Assembly: GCA_947396885.1 (NCBI GenBank)
Contig: OX377203.1
Span: 3,534,001-3,598,000, forward strand
Source of the DNA: Heligmosomoides polygyrus polygyrus
Lineage: Eukaryota; Nematoda; Chromadorea; Rhabditida; Heligmosomidae
DNA: 64,000 nucleotides
Direction: 5' to 3'
Under the pieces are notes generated by a model. The model was not told the origin of the DNA. It made no database searches and was given only the letters and a program-made list of their open reading frames with translations. Position 1 is the stretch's first letter. Every line of letters starts with the position of its first letter. This document shows positions 1 to 11,858 of this stretch, piece by piece. The translations under genes and the position numbers were made by a program.

Positions 1-240
1 CACGACAAAATTACTGCCTTCCAGTCGTTTAAGACAAGCTCTAAATCATTAATTTTCGTTAAATTTTCGTGTGTTTCTTACAATTGTTTTTGTTGTTTTG
101 TTTACAGGTATGAAAATCCATGCAAACAGAAATTTTCCTATCAATCAAATAAAAATCGCGTCGTCTTGGACGAGGGCATGGCGCAATCTCTTCGTCTCAA
201 TCGTTGGCACTGAAAGTCGTCAACTTCCTGTTTATTGAAA
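1..240. repeat. Family C repeat fragment
   Basis: The stretch with GCAAACAGAAATTTTCC, a cluster near ATCAATCAAATAAAAATCGC and GGCATGGCGCAATCTC matches 21711-21800 almost word for word. It is a partial copy of the dispersed family C element and I see no coding potential. Confidence 0.6.
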
Positions 241-600
241 CAAGCTTCAAACCACTATTTTTCGTCGAAATAATTTAATTTAATTTAATAATTTTTTAAA
301 TAATTTTTTAAATAATTTAATAATAATTTAATAATTTTTAATAATTTAATTATTTTATTTTATTTTTTCCAAACAATGTATCCGCTTACTGATAAATGTG
401 AATTTTAAAAATTCAAAGAATGCCATACTAAATTCCCCTTGCTCCTTGCGATAGTTTCGACATTTTCTGCTGTTTTCTGCTGTTTTTGGTTTTTCTAATT
501 CTGCTCTCTGACAAACTCGGTTTTTTGTTTTCTGTTTTCTGGGAAATTTTCAATAATATAATATAATTAATAATATTCAATAATATAATTTTCAATTTTC
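241..600. repeat. AT-rich low-complexity DNA
   Basis: Runs of AATTT/AATAATTT (270-360) and TTCTGTTTTCTG/AATAATATAAT (470-600). No gene is visible; this is probably decayed repeat sequence. Confidence 0.6.
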
Positions 601-659
601 AATATTCGATTACCTTATGGATCGGAGGTAATGTTGTGTAAGAAATGTATATCTTCACT

Positions 660-1345
660 CTGCAATTCCTCGTAAGCACCACCTACGTATCAATCAAATG
701 AAAATCGAGTGGAGATAGGCGAGTGCATGGCGCGACTTATGCTTTTAACATTCTAAAATAAATTTCTGCCTTTCCTCATTTTAAACTGACATTTAAACTC
801 ATTTTTCGTTAAAAATAATTTTTATAAAACTTTCTCAAACTGTGTGCCAAAATAAGACAAAGGCTTTTCCTTATTTTAATTTGGCTTTTAACCTTTTTTT
901 GTTAAAAGTTATTTTTATAAAATAAGGCAACTTTTTATACACCATTTTCGCATCAAATTGCACACTCTTATAAAGGAACTTGATGCTTCTGAAATCAAAG
1001 TGAAGACCTTCCAAAGGTGACCTTTTTGCAGGCTAAACTACAGACTCTCAATGGTTAGAACATTTTTTTGTTCATAGAAAACTTGGCTTAATTTTCTTTG
1101 AATTTTTTTTTAGTACAGCTGCCCGAATTGTTGGGTAAGCGAACTAAAACTCTAAAAAAATCATGCCAAAGATTTCCTTGAACAAAAGATTATTCTAACC
1201 TAACCTCTTTTGGGAGTCTCCAGTTCAATGTTGAACGAGCTCGTTTTGATTTAGACGTTGCTCTGCTTGATTTCAAAGGTGGCCGACATGCTTAGAAGAG
1301 TGTCGATTTCGTCGTGAAGTGCCCAGTTTGACGTGAAAATTGTGT
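660..1345. mobile_element. Family C inverted-arm element, degraded
   Basis: It carries the family C landmarks: GAGTGCATGGCGCGA in the centre, a TTATTCTAACCT block with GGGAGTCTCCAGTT, and an outer end reading CAGTTTGACGTGAAAA. No transposase frame is present, so it is non-autonomous. The right end abuts the first RTE fragment. Confidence 0.55.
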
Positions 1346-1383
1346 ATTTGCTTGGGGTTTCCTTCCATTCACTGAAATGCCTG

Positions 1384-2391
1384 TGATCTGTATCACCCGT
1401 TGATCATGGACTTGCTCGAGCGGGCGCCAGCAGCGTCTCCATTCGTACCTGTCGCGTGCCAGAGTGCTCCAATGGATCCTCCTCGCTCGAGGGACACGAA
1501 GAGCGTCATAGCGGTCGTTCACGGCTTTCACGAAGAAGTCCGACCAGCGCCTTGTTGGGCGTGCTGGTGTTCTCTTGACGTCCCGCGGAATCTAGTCGGT
1601 GACGGCTCTCGTAGAGCGGGTGTCTGCGAAGCGCATTACGTGGCTGGCCCACCTAATTTTCGACAACTTGGTCCACGCGGCAGCGTCTCTGATCTTCGAA
1701 CGTCGGCGAAGCTCGGAACTCCGGAGGCCTTCTCTTACTTGCGTGAGTCGTGTCACTCCGAGCATCGTCCTCTCGATTCCACGCTGCGCGACGCTGATCG
1801 TGTGTTCATCCTGCTTTCGTATGGCCAAGGTCTCTGAGGCGTATGTTAGGGCAGGAAGAACAGTGGAGTCGAAGGTGGGCAAGGAGTCGGACGTTCTTCG
1901 TCTTCTTCGCGACTTCTTCGACGCTCTTGAAAGCTCCCCAAGCCGCTCGTTTCCTCCTGCTCAGCTCCGGCGCTCGGTCGTTGGCCATGTTGACTTCGCG
2001 ATCCAGATACACATAGCTGGAGCACTCGGAGACGTTCGTTCCGTTGAGCGAGAATGGGGCATCAGAAACCCATCCGTTCTTCATGAACTTCGTCTTCGTA
2101 AGATTCAGCTGCAGTCCAACGTTCCCACATACACGATCGAAGTCGGCCAGCATTCGCTCCGCCTGGCTGATGCTCGGTGTTATGAGCACGATGTCGTCAG
2201 CGAAGCGAAGATGATGTAGTTGCCGGCCGTCGACCTTCACTCCCATGTCTTCCCATTCTAGTTCGCGCATGACGTTTTCGAGGGTGGCGCTAAAGAGCTT
2301 CGGGGATATGGTATCCCCCTGCCGAACCTCTCTCTTTACGTCGATGAGGACGTCGTTGTAGAATGGCGAGATATTGGTCGTGAATCCACTG
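1384..2391 (-). mobile_element. RTE-type non-LTR retrotransposon, 5'-truncated dead copy
   Basis: Read on the minus strand this matches the 3' part of the long RTE copy at 21951-24350, from reverse transcriptase motif FADDIVLIT to the C-terminus and the TGATACAG-type tail. Frames are split between 1592-1882 and 1806-2270, and there are further shifts near 1590, so no protein can be made. The 5' end stops at 2391, inside the segment that encodes the region before the RT active site. Truncation at the 5' end is typical of target-primed reverse transcription. Confidence 0.9.
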
Positions 2392-2984
2392 CGCTCACAA
2401 CTAAGGCATTAATACCCAATTATGGTGTTCTACCATGCAATTCCTCCTCACCCTTCGCCTAACCGTGGCAGACGTGAAATAGAATTTCGGTTTTTAGGCG
2501 TTCATTAGCGTCCCATCTGCGTCGTCTCCACATGTGCGTGCGGTCCTTTTTTGGCGGTGTCGTTCATTCATTTTGCACGAGGCTCCATGTCGTACAATAT
2601 GTCATTGGGAAGCATGTGGGGCCGCTGTCTGGCCATAATGATGGTCTTCTTGCAATTAGTGGTAGATGAAGGGCAAAAGACTGCTCATAGAGCTGGATGA
2701 GTGGGTTGATAGGTTAGAGCAGAGGAATACTGCGCTTCTAGAGCGATTCTGGAATACTGCAAAGTCCTCTGTGGGCATTCAGCCGTCTCCAAAGCCCTTC
2801 TGATGGCCTGTTTAGAGCTTGATTCTTTCGCCACCACACTGAAATAGGAGAAAACGCTCCTTGTCAGGTGTCCTTAAAAGGTTTCAGATGGGTTTCAGGG
2901 GTTCAGTTTACGGTCCAAGCTCCCCCGATCCCTGTCCTCCTTTCCCATTTAAATAACGGGATCAGCGGAAGTGAAAGTCCTCTC
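2392..2984. other. No gene recognised
   Basis: Mixed-composition DNA with only short unsupported frames and no splice-linked coding pattern. It separates the RTE fragment from the first large palindrome. Confidence 0.5.
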
Positions 2985-4515
2985 GCCATCTATAAACGAC
3001 GTGCTTTTGGCTAGCATCTGAAATTAACGAGCGACTTAGCCTTTGATGAGCCCCCCAATACCTACCCTAACCGGTTCCGAATGCACGAATTCCATTGGAC
3101 GTGGGGTTAAGCCGACATCAATCTTGTTGGGCCCTCGTAAAGGGAGGACTAAGCGCGTCTCAGTCGGGGGTTAATCTGCTTGCGAGCGGTGCTGGTGAAT
3201 GAACTGGTTTTCTTGAGCGAGCGATGAGAATTGGTAAGAGAGGGCGATTGCTTTCCAATGAGCTTTGGAAGGGCTGCTAGGTGTTGAACCAGGAGCAGGA
3301 CTTGCAGAGGTGAATGAAAGCCAATAGGATCAGCCAGTTGTGCTTGGTCTCTATCGTCAGAAACAGACTCTTGGCGTTCCAACGTGGAATGAGGAGTAGT
3401 GGCAGCTGAACTTTGGGCTACTCAGAGCCTGCATTTGGTAGGAAAGTAGCAAGTGTCTCTTGTTCGGTTCGTGAAACAGCTGTCATCATCTAAGTAGAGT
3501 GGTTCTTAGGATATTTACCAGGAAGGGATCTCAGGCATATAACCAGGCCGGCGAAAATAGACACCGCTGCGAGAGTCTCCCGCCTTCATGTGGTAGAAAA
3601 TTGAGTTATTTTTGCAAAGTCCTTGCACCCTGTGAGTTAGGGAACCTGACAGTTTACTATGGAATCGCACAGTTACACAGCGCAATACCTTTGAAGCATC
3701 GAATATCCAGAAAAATGCAAAAATACTGCAAGGCAAAGAGTCGACCACCTAATCTCAAGCCTGCGAAGCAGTATTTTTGCTTTCTTCTGAATATTCGATG
3801 CTTGAAAGGTACTGCCTTGGGCGACTGTGCGATTCCATAGTAAACTATCAGGTTCCCTTACTCGGTGGGCGCAAGAACTTTGCAAAAATAACTCAATTTT
3901 CTACCGCTTGAGGCCGGGAGTCTCTCAACGGTGTCTATTTTCACCGCCCTGTTATATGCCTGAGATGCTATTCTGGTAAATATCCTAAGAACTACCCTAT
4001 TTAGATGACGACAGCTGCTTCTCGAACCGAACGAGCGACACCTGCTATTTTCCTTCCAAATGCAGGCTCTGAGTAGCCCAGAAGGTCAGCTGCCACTACT
4101 CCTCATTCCATGTTGGAACGCCAAGAGGCTGCTTCTGACGATAGAGACAAAGCACACCTGGCTGATCCTGTCGGCTTTCATTCACCTCTGCAGGTCCAGC
4201 TCCTGGTTCAAGACCTAGCGGCCCGTCCAAACCTCATTGAAAAACAATCGCCCTCTCCTACCAATTCTCACCGCTCATTCAAGAAAACCAGTTCATTCAT
4301 CAGCGCAGCCCGCAAGCAGATTGACCCCCGACTAAGACGCGCTCAGCCTCTATGGGATCCTACAAGGTTGTCGGCTGCTTAACCTCACGCCGTGAATTGC
4401 AAATTGGTCACCCGAAACCGGTCAGGGTGGCTATCCAGACACATCAAACACTAAGGCGGCTCGTTAGTTTGGTATGGTATTGGTAAGTACGTTGGTGATA
4501 GAGGGAATGCAGAAA
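2985..4515. mobile_element. Fold-back element F1 (~1.5-kb imperfect palindrome)
   Basis: The left arm (about 2985-3735) is the reverse complement of the right arm (about 3764-4515), with the turn near 3750. Paired landmarks include AAATTGAGTTATTTTTGCAA (left) against TTGCAAAAATAACTCAATTT (right), and CTACTCAGAGCCTGCATTTG against CAAATGCAGGCTCTGAGTAG. The arms differ by scattered substitutions, roughly 10-15% by eye. Because they mirror each other, each encodes a similar short frame (3149-3382 minus, 4110-4382 plus), which I do not call a gene. The element carries no transposase and would have to be moved in trans. Confidence 0.85.
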
Positions 4516-4974
4516 CAACCTCACTTTCGAAGATCTTGACCAGTTGCTTAACGTCACGATTCTGATGATGACACACCGGGCTGATGCTATGAGGCTACAG
4601 CCCGCTAGCTCCTAGGCCGACGACATTCTCAGCGACATCTGCCCTGGAGCACATATGGCCAGTCCAGTGATTCTGCTGGCCCGTCGGCGGCGCACTTTAA
4701 AGCGATCATAATCAAGTGTTCGTCGGCCTGGAAACGTGCCAAAGAACGACGACGGCGAGACGGGACGGAAGAGGGCGGATGGCGCCGAAGGACGTCGACG
4801 ACGGCGGCGGCGGCGGCGGCGGCGGCGGAGACCCAGCTGCGGACGGCGACTGACTGCTTTTGTCCGGCGGTTTCAGCGGCCGCCATTCTTCAACGCCCCG
4901 CTTCTTTTGTAGTCGCCCTCTCGCGTAGTGAAAGCACTCGCAGGGTCGCTGGTTTTTCGACGGTTATGCCTATA
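4516..4974. other. GC-rich block with a (CGG)n run
   Basis: A CGG trinucleotide run lies at about 4796-4830 in GC-rich sequence. The minus-strand frame through it (4629-4886) begins MAAAETAG and has a poly-alanine run made by the trinucleotide repeat. There is no homology or splice context, so I do not call a gene. It could be a CpG-rich promoter remnant. Confidence 0.35.
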
Positions 4975-6660
4975 ACAGGGTGTTTATGAGGCTGTTCTGG
5001 GCCTTTCTTCGCTCGGCCTTTGAGGTGTGGACCTCAACTGGAAAGTTGTCTGTGCGTCTACCTAAAGGAACGAGAATAACCGTGGTATATCGATTTCACC
5101 ACACGACGAGTAGTAATTGCCGTCTGAGAAGACACGAGGAGTAGCAACAAAAGGGCAACGGGCTCTCAACGAGAACAATCTCATCCCGCTCAGCTCGATC
5201 GATGCGCATTCAGCAGATTCCGTGCCGTTGTTGTGTTGCTAGATCAGATCTCTGCGGAGTTCGCCTGCTACTCATCGAAAAGGCTGAGGTTTTTTGGGAG
5301 TTTTCAAGGTCGCGCTTGGTCAGCTGACGGCAAACAGACCTTACGTGGAGTGCTTTTAAGGTCTTTTGAAGCAGTCTTGCCCTCGAAAGCTTGCACGACG
5401 TGTCTCCTTGAACTTCAGAAGCTTCCATAATGCAGCGCGTGTGATGCAGTATTATTGATGACGGTTGCAAAACATGTCGCTACGATAGAAGGTTGCCATC
5501 GGAACACAGACCTCAGCAGGATGATGTGCCCCTGACCGGATGGAGTCGAGGCAGAATCGTTTGCTTCTTGTGCCCAGCTGCTTGCGAGAAAGCAAACATT
5601 TCTGGTTCGACTTTACCTGGCCAGGGTCGTATCATTCTGAGGTCTGTTTCGATCGCAACCTTCTGTGGTAGCGACCTGTTTCGTTGCCGTCATCAATAAA
5701 ATTGCATCACACATGCTGTATTATTGAAGCTTCTGAAGTCCAAGGAGAGACGCTGTGCAAGCTTTCGAGGGCTAGACTGCTTCAGGAGACCTTAAAAGCC
5801 CTCCGCGTAATGTCTGTTTGCCGTCAGCTGACCAAGGGGGACCTTGAAAACTCTCCAAAAACCCAACCTTTTCGATGAGTGGCGAGCGAACCCCGCAGAG
5901 ATCTGATCTAACAACCAAGCACCGCCCTCGGGATGTGCTGAATGCGTATCGATCGAGCGGAACGGAATGAGATTGTCCTCGTCGCGAGTCTTTTGCCCTT
6001 TTGTAGCTACTCCTCGTGCCGTGTCTTCTCACCAGGAAACTATCTCAACGGTAGGTCAGAACGGCCCATGTGTTGTATATGTGCAGAATCGCCTCTCTCC
6101 GAGAAGCAACAAAACGCAAATATCTCGACCCCAATACAACTCTGCATAGAGTTAGGGACGACAGAAGTTGGGCCGTTGGCTGCGTTAGTCCTATGCCTGG
6201 AGGAGGAGGGCGCGCTCAACTGGCTGGAAACAGCGATGACGAGCGAGCGATGGTGGCAGAGTGCGTAGAGGGGCGGAGTAATCCCGTGATCACCGTTTCC
6301 AGCCAACTTGAGCTCTCCCTCCGCGTGCAGGCATAGGGCTAACGCCTCCAACGGCCCAACTTCTGTCGTCCCTAACTCTGCGCAGAGTTGTATTGGGGTC
6401 GAGATATTTACATTTTCTTGTTTCCCAAAGAGAGGCGATTCTGCCCATATACAACACATTGGCCGTTCCGACCTACCGCTGAGATAGTTTCCTGGTCAGA
6501 CAGCAATTAGTAGTCGCCGTGTGATGCAATCGATGCTCCACGGACGGTTTGTTCTTGTTGTGCCCTTGTGGACACCCAGACGCTTTTCGAGGTAGCCTCC
6601 ACTCGCTCACATCGGGGAACCTGTCCACACCTCGCAGCGACCTTTAAGAACCGTAAACAG
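4975..6660. mobile_element. Fold-back element F2, interrupted
   Basis: An imperfect palindrome turning near 5573. Paired landmarks include CTGAGAAGACACGAGGAGTA (from 5126) against TACTCCTCGTGCCGTGTCTT (from 6009), and GGTCAGCTGACGGCAAACAG against CTGTTTGCCGTCAGCTGACC. The right arm is broken by a second palindrome at 6032-6495 and then resumes: CGTCTGAGAAG in the left arm pairs across the insertion. The outer ends are diverged and uncertain by about 50 bp. It has no coding capacity of its own. Confidence 0.8.
6032..6495. mobile_element. Nested palindromic element with 3-bp TCA duplication
   Basis: It begins CCAGGAAACTATCTCA and ends TGAGATAGTTTCCTGG, with arms pairing inward to a turn near 6268. 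It sits between two TCA trinucleotides (6029-6031 and 6496-6498). The unbroken left arm of F2 has a single TCA at the matching place (read as CTTCTCAGACGG on its complement). This gives an internal empty-site comparison for an insertion with 3-bp target duplication. Confidence 0.85.
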
Positions 6661-6689
6661 CCAAAGATGGTTCTGGCGAGCGGATGGGC

Positions 6690-6735
6690 TGCGATGAGCT
6701 GAGTTATAGTGTAGGCCACATTAACGACTTGTAGT
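6690..6735. repeat. Family B MITE end
   Basis: GTGTAGGCCACATTAACGAC followed by TTGTAGTGG is the right terminus of family B. The left half is not recognisable here. Confidence 0.55.
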
Positions 6736-7547
6736 GGTATTCCCATAAAATCTACTTTTATGAGATTTTAGTTTCATTTTACCACACTGAGCGGCTATAG
6801 CTTCTTCTTTGGCTTGTGATGTCCTTGAAAAGTCGCAATTGGGTGCTTACTAGCTAAGAAATATGCCGAGTTTCTTATTTTCTCTGTTTTTTTGTATTTT
6901 ATACGATTTCGAAGTTCTCCAATGGCTTTTTTGGACTGATTCTCCGATCGGTGCAAGCTTTTGAAAACCACAACGGTAATTTTTTTTTGATTTTTAAAAA
7001 TTGAACCATTTTAGGAGACCTTTCGTATTCATAGTCTTGACACTATAGAAAGATTTCCTTTGTTTTTTATTTCTTTTGAAATTAAAAATAATTTTTGATT
7101 CCGAGTTTGTTTTCCTCGTTTTCTTTTCCTTTTCTTTGCCAGTATTTTTCTAGGGCTTTGACGTTGCTTGTTGTTCTGTGGAGCGTTTTTCGTTAATCAC
7201 CGGACCTGTTTGCTTCTAAGCACAAGTGCCACAGCCAGAAGTCGAACTTTTGATCGTTCCTGTATGGTTACGGACTGCTATCCGCTCTGCGATCTCCCTC
7301 TCTTGTCTATGGATCCGTTAGATTTTTGTATCTTTGGGTTTATGTCGGTGCTCAAGCGGTTTGCTTCGCCGTCCATTTATGAGTTGCTACACTAGACGCC
7401 TGCAAGTTCTCCGTTCGCCCCTGTCGTGTGCCAAAATGGCCCAGTTGGTTTGAAGGCGCGAAAAGCATCCTAGTCTGCTGATCTTTTGATATTTAGAGCA
7501 GACTGCTCTGGATTAAGGATAATGATTCCCCTTTTCCGTTCCTCCTC
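6736..7547. other. No gene recognised
   Basis: T-rich DNA (6750-7160), then mixed sequence. The 75-codon frame at 7168-7395 has no recognisable similarity and no splice-linked partner. Confidence 0.45.
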
Positions 7548-7697
7548 CCGTTTTGGGATGCGCCACGCGTTCAATTCTTACAGGATATCGTGCAAAGCAT
7601 TCGAGGGCGCATATTTGACCTAAATAGTGAATAGCGGCGGCCAGCTGAAGGACAACTCAAGGAGTTATCTTTCCTAAACAAGTCTTGTACCATTTAA
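7548..7697 (-). mobile_element. tRNA-derived SINE, 3' fragment
   Basis: GGGATGCGCCACGCGTTC followed by AGGATATCGTGCAAAGCATT matches the reverse-oriented 3' half of the SINE at 21395-21689. The tRNA-like head is missing; the copy ends at the hairpin beginning about 7700. Confidence 0.65.
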
Positions 7698-7699
7698 GG

Positions 7700-7935
7700 T
7701 CTCTTCCAGAGGGTCTTAATGGCCAAAGACTTTGGACTTGGGTTGTTCATACTTTGCGACGAGGGCTTTGGTCTGCCAGGAAAACCGTAGGTATCGATTT
7801 GCGCTGGGCGATCGCTCGACTAAAATCGATACGTATGATTTGCCTGGCAGCCCAATCGCTCTCGTCAGGAAGTGTGAACAGGCCCTTTGGAACGGCGAGT
7901 GCTTCTGGCCGTTTTCACCACGCAAACTTCGACTC
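7700..7935. mobile_element. Short palindromic MITE-like hairpin
   Basis: Two arms of about 90 bp turn near 7810: TATCGATTTGCGCTGGGCGA in one arm faces CGACTAAAATCGATACGTA in the other. Outward, GGCCAAAGACTTTGG, GAGGGCTTTGGTCTGCCAGG and their mirror copies pair too. No TSD was resolved. Confidence 0.65.
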
Positions 7936-8811
7936 TAATAGTGGCATTATGCATTTCCTAAGCTTCTATTCCAGCAATCCTGCATTATTGCGCTTCTGAA
8001 GAGATGATTCCCTGCTAAGCTTTGATTGTCTACGCAGGTCCTGCTAACCACTATAGGTCATTTTTCATGCAAACCCTGACGCGGACTGGGTTCATGCCTC
8101 ATGAAGTCTTAAATGAATGACCATCCAGCGTCCAACGGTTCGTTAACTTTGTGAGATATTTGTTTGGAGATGGTCTGAGATGATGTCAATAGACCCTGCT
8201 ACGGTAGACATTCGCTCCGCCTGACTAATGAGACGTTGGTGGCGTTTGATTAAGGGAAAAGGAGGGTTTTGCCAAGACTTTTCTTGTCAGCGTGCACTTT
8301 GTCTCATCCACGAAGTGAGCGACAGCTGAGGAGCAGAAGAAGAAGAGCGATTGGTTGCCCTCTCCCACTTCCCTTCAGCTGTTGCTATTTCTGGAGCGGA
8401 ATAAGCGGGCTGGAAGCTCCACCAAGGATGCTACGAAAGGCATTGTTACGCCAAGCGTCCGACTATACTGAGCGTGTTGACTGGAGCCTGAGCCTCCGTC
8501 GACTGCTCATTTGGAGAGCAGTTGCTTGTCTCGAGCCTGAGGCTAAGGATCACTGGCAAATGGGCGTTCATCCGCACCGCTCTGGTCTGCAGCGAGAGCC
8601 GCTGCGATTCCGGCGAGTATTTTTTCGTCAATCGCCGTTCCTCCTCCCTACGAATACCAGCAGTTCTTTGATGGTTCGTCTACAGCCACGGCGATTAGTA
8701 GCAGCTGTGGGATTGGCACTGTGTTGTCTATTATCGCCGAATTAGCCCCTCTTTCCCTTCAAAGATTTGAAGGACCTTTGTGGCCAGGATAAAGGTCTAG
8801 ACCGTTCAGAT
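7936..8811. other. No gene recognised
   Basis: Mixed sequence with an uninterrupted 158-codon plus-strand frame (8269-8745) whose composition and lack of motifs look like chance. It ends at the tail of the next RTE fragment. Confidence 0.4.
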
Positions 8812-9137
8812 ATTATCACCTGTATCACCTGTCGCCCCGTTGATCATCGGGTTGCTCGAGCAGGCGCCAGCAGCGTCTCTGTTTGTCCCTGCAGCGTGCC
8901 AGAGTGCTCCAATGGATCCTCCTCGCTCAAGGGACACGAAGAGCGTCATATCGTTCGTTCAGGGCTTTCACGAAGAAGCATTGGTGGGAGTCCTGGTATT
9001 TTCTTGACCAGCGGAATCCAGTCGCTGAGAGCTCTTCTTGCATGGCCGGCCCACCTAATTTTCGACGACTTGGCCCGTGCGACAGCATCCCTGATCTTCT
9101 GGCGTCGACGAAGATCGGAACTCCGGAGGTCTTCTCT
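8812..9137 (-). mobile_element. RTE-type retrotransposon, short 3' fragment
   Basis: It starts with the ATCACCTGTATCACCTGTCG tail and follows the C-terminal coding part of the 21951-24350 copy, minus strand, to the segment encoding the RRRSKIRDA-like stretch. It contains internal deletions and a stop, so it is a dead fragment. Confidence 0.88.
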
Positions 9138-9440
9138 AAAAATGCCATGTAAGAGGTTTCAACCCATGATTCTATGTATGGTCGACATCAGTGCTCTCCA
9201 CCGTTTAGCGCAGTCGGATCGATTGTTTCGCTTACACGCGCGCCAATCGATAGTGTTTGATTCGATTTCTCGCTGCTCAGCGAAGCTTTCCAGTCTTCCA
9301 AGGTCTTGCAGTGAGCTATAGTTGAGCCCTATAGATCTCTGCTTATGCGAAGTACACAAGCAAGTGGCTCCACGACGTTCCATGAAGGTGTGATGCATGG
9401 CGCAACCATTAAGTAGGAGTTATACTTCAGATGCCGCGCT

Positions 9441-9540
9441 ATGGAGGCTGTCATTATTGATTGTCTGCGCCCCCTAATCGATACTGGTAGATTTCATAAC
9501 ACGACGCCGCGCAGCGATCGAAGTATAAACCCCATTTAAA
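9441..9540. repeat. Family A MITE, degraded half
   Basis: CTAATCGATACTGG, then ACGACGCCGCGCAGCGATCG and AAGTATAAACCCC form the right half of a family A element. The left half is not clear. Confidence 0.5.
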
Positions 9541-9578
9541 CAATAGCTTAATGCTGACTGTTTGTACCTTTATCATTA

Positions 9579-9713
9579 GGCTTCGTTTATACTTTTGCCA
9601 ACGCCACAGCGCTGAACGCAATCGATATCGATCGTGCGCGTCACCTAATCGATTTCAGCAGTTCTCGTCGTTAGACGCTAGAGCCGTTAGATCACTTTAG
9701 TATAAATGCAAAC
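9579..9713. mobile_element. Family A MITE (PIF/Harbinger-like)
   Basis: It begins GGCTTCGTTTATACTTTTGC and ends TTTAGTATAAATGCAAAC, flanked by TTA on both sides (9576-9578 and 9714-9716). The length of 135 bp matches the intact copies at 40385 and 20095. Confidence 0.75.
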
Positions 9714-9845
9714 TTATGCAGTTAATTAGTGGGACGTCCGATTTCCAAGTCCTCATACGCTGTTATTCCTTTCGATACATTCGCCTTCGAAGTGCACCTT
9801 CATTAAACTGTGCAAAAGTTGAATGCATGGCGCCTTCCTTAAGGA

Positions 9846-10560
9846 CTAGTTGTTGTTATCAATTGCTGAACTTTGCCAGAGAAATACATTGTTAAATGAC
9901 CATCATATTCGCATGATTTCCACCCCTGATGCTTAACTTTGGGCGATAACCGATTATATCGATCATTATTGATTGATCAGGTGACTTTATTATCTTGCTG
10001 TGAACAAATCCACAGCCCTATATATACGCGCCTCATTTTGCAGAGTAGCTTTTACTGACTGGTTTGATAATTCCATTTACTTGTCGTGAAGCTTTCCGGT
10101 GGACACCAATTTTGCGTGGATGCACTAACAGACGAACGTACGAATTAAGTCAGTTATGTGTTGTGGTACGATGCTATTTCCTCTGTTGTAGTGGTAGCAC
10201 CCAGCTAGGGCGTGTATATCAATAGCTGTACTTTGCTGCAGAAAAGTGTTTTTAAACCGATGCACCGGCTATCATATTCGTGTGATTCCCACCCCTAATG
10301 GTTAACTTTGATCGAGGATCGATTGCATCGATCAGTATTGATTGGACGAGTGATTTGATTACTTGCTCTGTACACACCCACCGGCCTATATGCAAGCCTC
10401 ATTTTATCAAGGTCGCATTTATGGATCGACTCACTCCATTTCTATGCTGTGAAGCCATCCAATGACCATTAATTTTGCGCGGACGCACTTACAGACGCAG
10501 ATACGGATTAAGCCATTATGTGTAGTACAGTGCTCTGTTTTTTCTGTTTAGATGGTAACT
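9846..10560. repeat. Direct duplication of a ~360-bp family E unit
   Basis: Two head-to-tail copies start near 9846 and 10207. Shared landmarks in order are TATCAAT-GCTG, TTCCACCCCT/TTCCCACCCCT, TAACTTTG, a stretch around TTGATTG, CCTCATTTT, and CCAATTTTGCGTGGATGCAC/ATTAATTTTGCGCGGACGCAC. The same sequence family fills intron 22 of the formin gene. Confidence 0.75.
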
Positions 10561-11648
10561 AGCAACGAGGTTGTATGAGCTTTCAATTTTCGCTTCGCCA
10601 ACTTCAGAGCACCTACCATTGTCTCCCTTTTCCTGTTTTTTTTTAAGTTTCCTTCTTACTCCTCTTAACTTCGTAAGGCCTACAGAATCTGCTGCTTTTT
10701 TGATACACCTTGAAAGGCCCCTACGTACATTTCTCACTGAAGAAACCATGTTAAGACGTCCGTTTGGCATGTTTTTCATCTTCAAATCAGATGTGCAACA
10801 TCGGCAGCGTTCGCCGTGTGCAGATATCGCTTCATTCTGTCGCGTTTTTCTATGGCCAGCTGTCGAGTGAGTGCCCGTAGTGATAGTTGTAGCCTATGCC
10901 TGACCGTCGGCTCGTCTGTTCGTTACACTGAGCTCCGCTTCAGTGTTCAACTGCTCCTTAACGAGGGGCTAGACGGTCTGGCCATCCATATCTTCTGTGT
11001 CGTCCTATTCAGCCAAGCGGCTCTCGTCTCGGTTTCCGCTGAGATTCTATTCCCAGGGCGACTGCGGCGTTGTTTTGCGTAGTTGATTGAGTTCTCAAGA
11101 AGGCACTCGTGTTCGGATGTGAGCGAAAGGGCATGCTCATATGCTCGACGGGGCGTTCGTGCTAATTGCCGCCCGGACTGAAAAGCAGCTTCGTCTCGGT
11201 GTTCGTCCGTTCGTCGGTTCGTCCACCGGATTCCCTCAGGGCGGTCTGCAGACGTCCCGACTTCGCAGACGACGTGAAAGTACTGTGTGCGCGCGCCGAG
11301 TTTTCTCCCTGATCACACCCCATCTATCAATGTCGCGGCCGTTTTATTCGACGACGATTGCGTCGTATTGCGTCGCGATGCGCCGTTATCAGCCGCGCCC
11401 AGCGTGGTGTGGTTTGTTTGGTTCATTGTATAGCGTTTGTTGTCGTGCGCCGCTTCGTTGGGTGTAGTTTTGACGGGCAGAATTCATCCGATTCCGTCCA
11501 GGCGCTAACACTACTATAAAATCCCATAGGTGAACAAAAAGGTTTTTGATATGGTACTGTTCCCCTTTATCCATAAAAGAAATTGATCGCATTAGCGAAG
11601 TTTAAGCCCCTTAGTCAGGTAATTTTCAGCGTTTTCTTTGAATTTTTA
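10561..11648. other. No gene recognised
   Basis: Several short frames on both strands (for example 89 codons at 10516-10785 minus, 99 at 10571-10870 plus, 108 at 11141-11467 plus) overlap each other, and none shows a family motif. Confidence 0.4.
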
Positions 11649-11858
11649 GCCCCGTTTATAGTTCATTCGCCGCGCTGCGCGTCCTAACCATTATCGATTA
11701 TGTCGCGCTCACCAATCGATACCGGTAATGTGTAGAAAAAGCTCAAGCCGAATAAAGCCTCATAGCAATCCTGGCTCAACAGCTTCACAACATCATGCAC
11801 TACTGTTTAAGCTGGTAATTATGTCGCGCTGCACGGCGACTGTAGTATAAACAGAGCC
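11649..11858. mobile_element. Family A MITE with internal insertion
   Basis: The left end GCCCCGTTTATAGTTC follows a TTA; the right end is GTAGTATAAACAGAGCC. The interior is ~75 bp longer than standard family A copies because extra sequence follows AATCGATACCGGTAATG. Confidence 0.65.

Noticed and set aside
3149..4382. Pair of similar frames (77 and 90 codons) as duplicated genes
   Set aside because: They are the two arms of fold-back F1; similarity follows from the palindrome.
4629..4886. Poly-alanine protein MAAAETAG...
   Set aside because: The alanine run is produced by a CGG repeat; there is no homology or splice partner.
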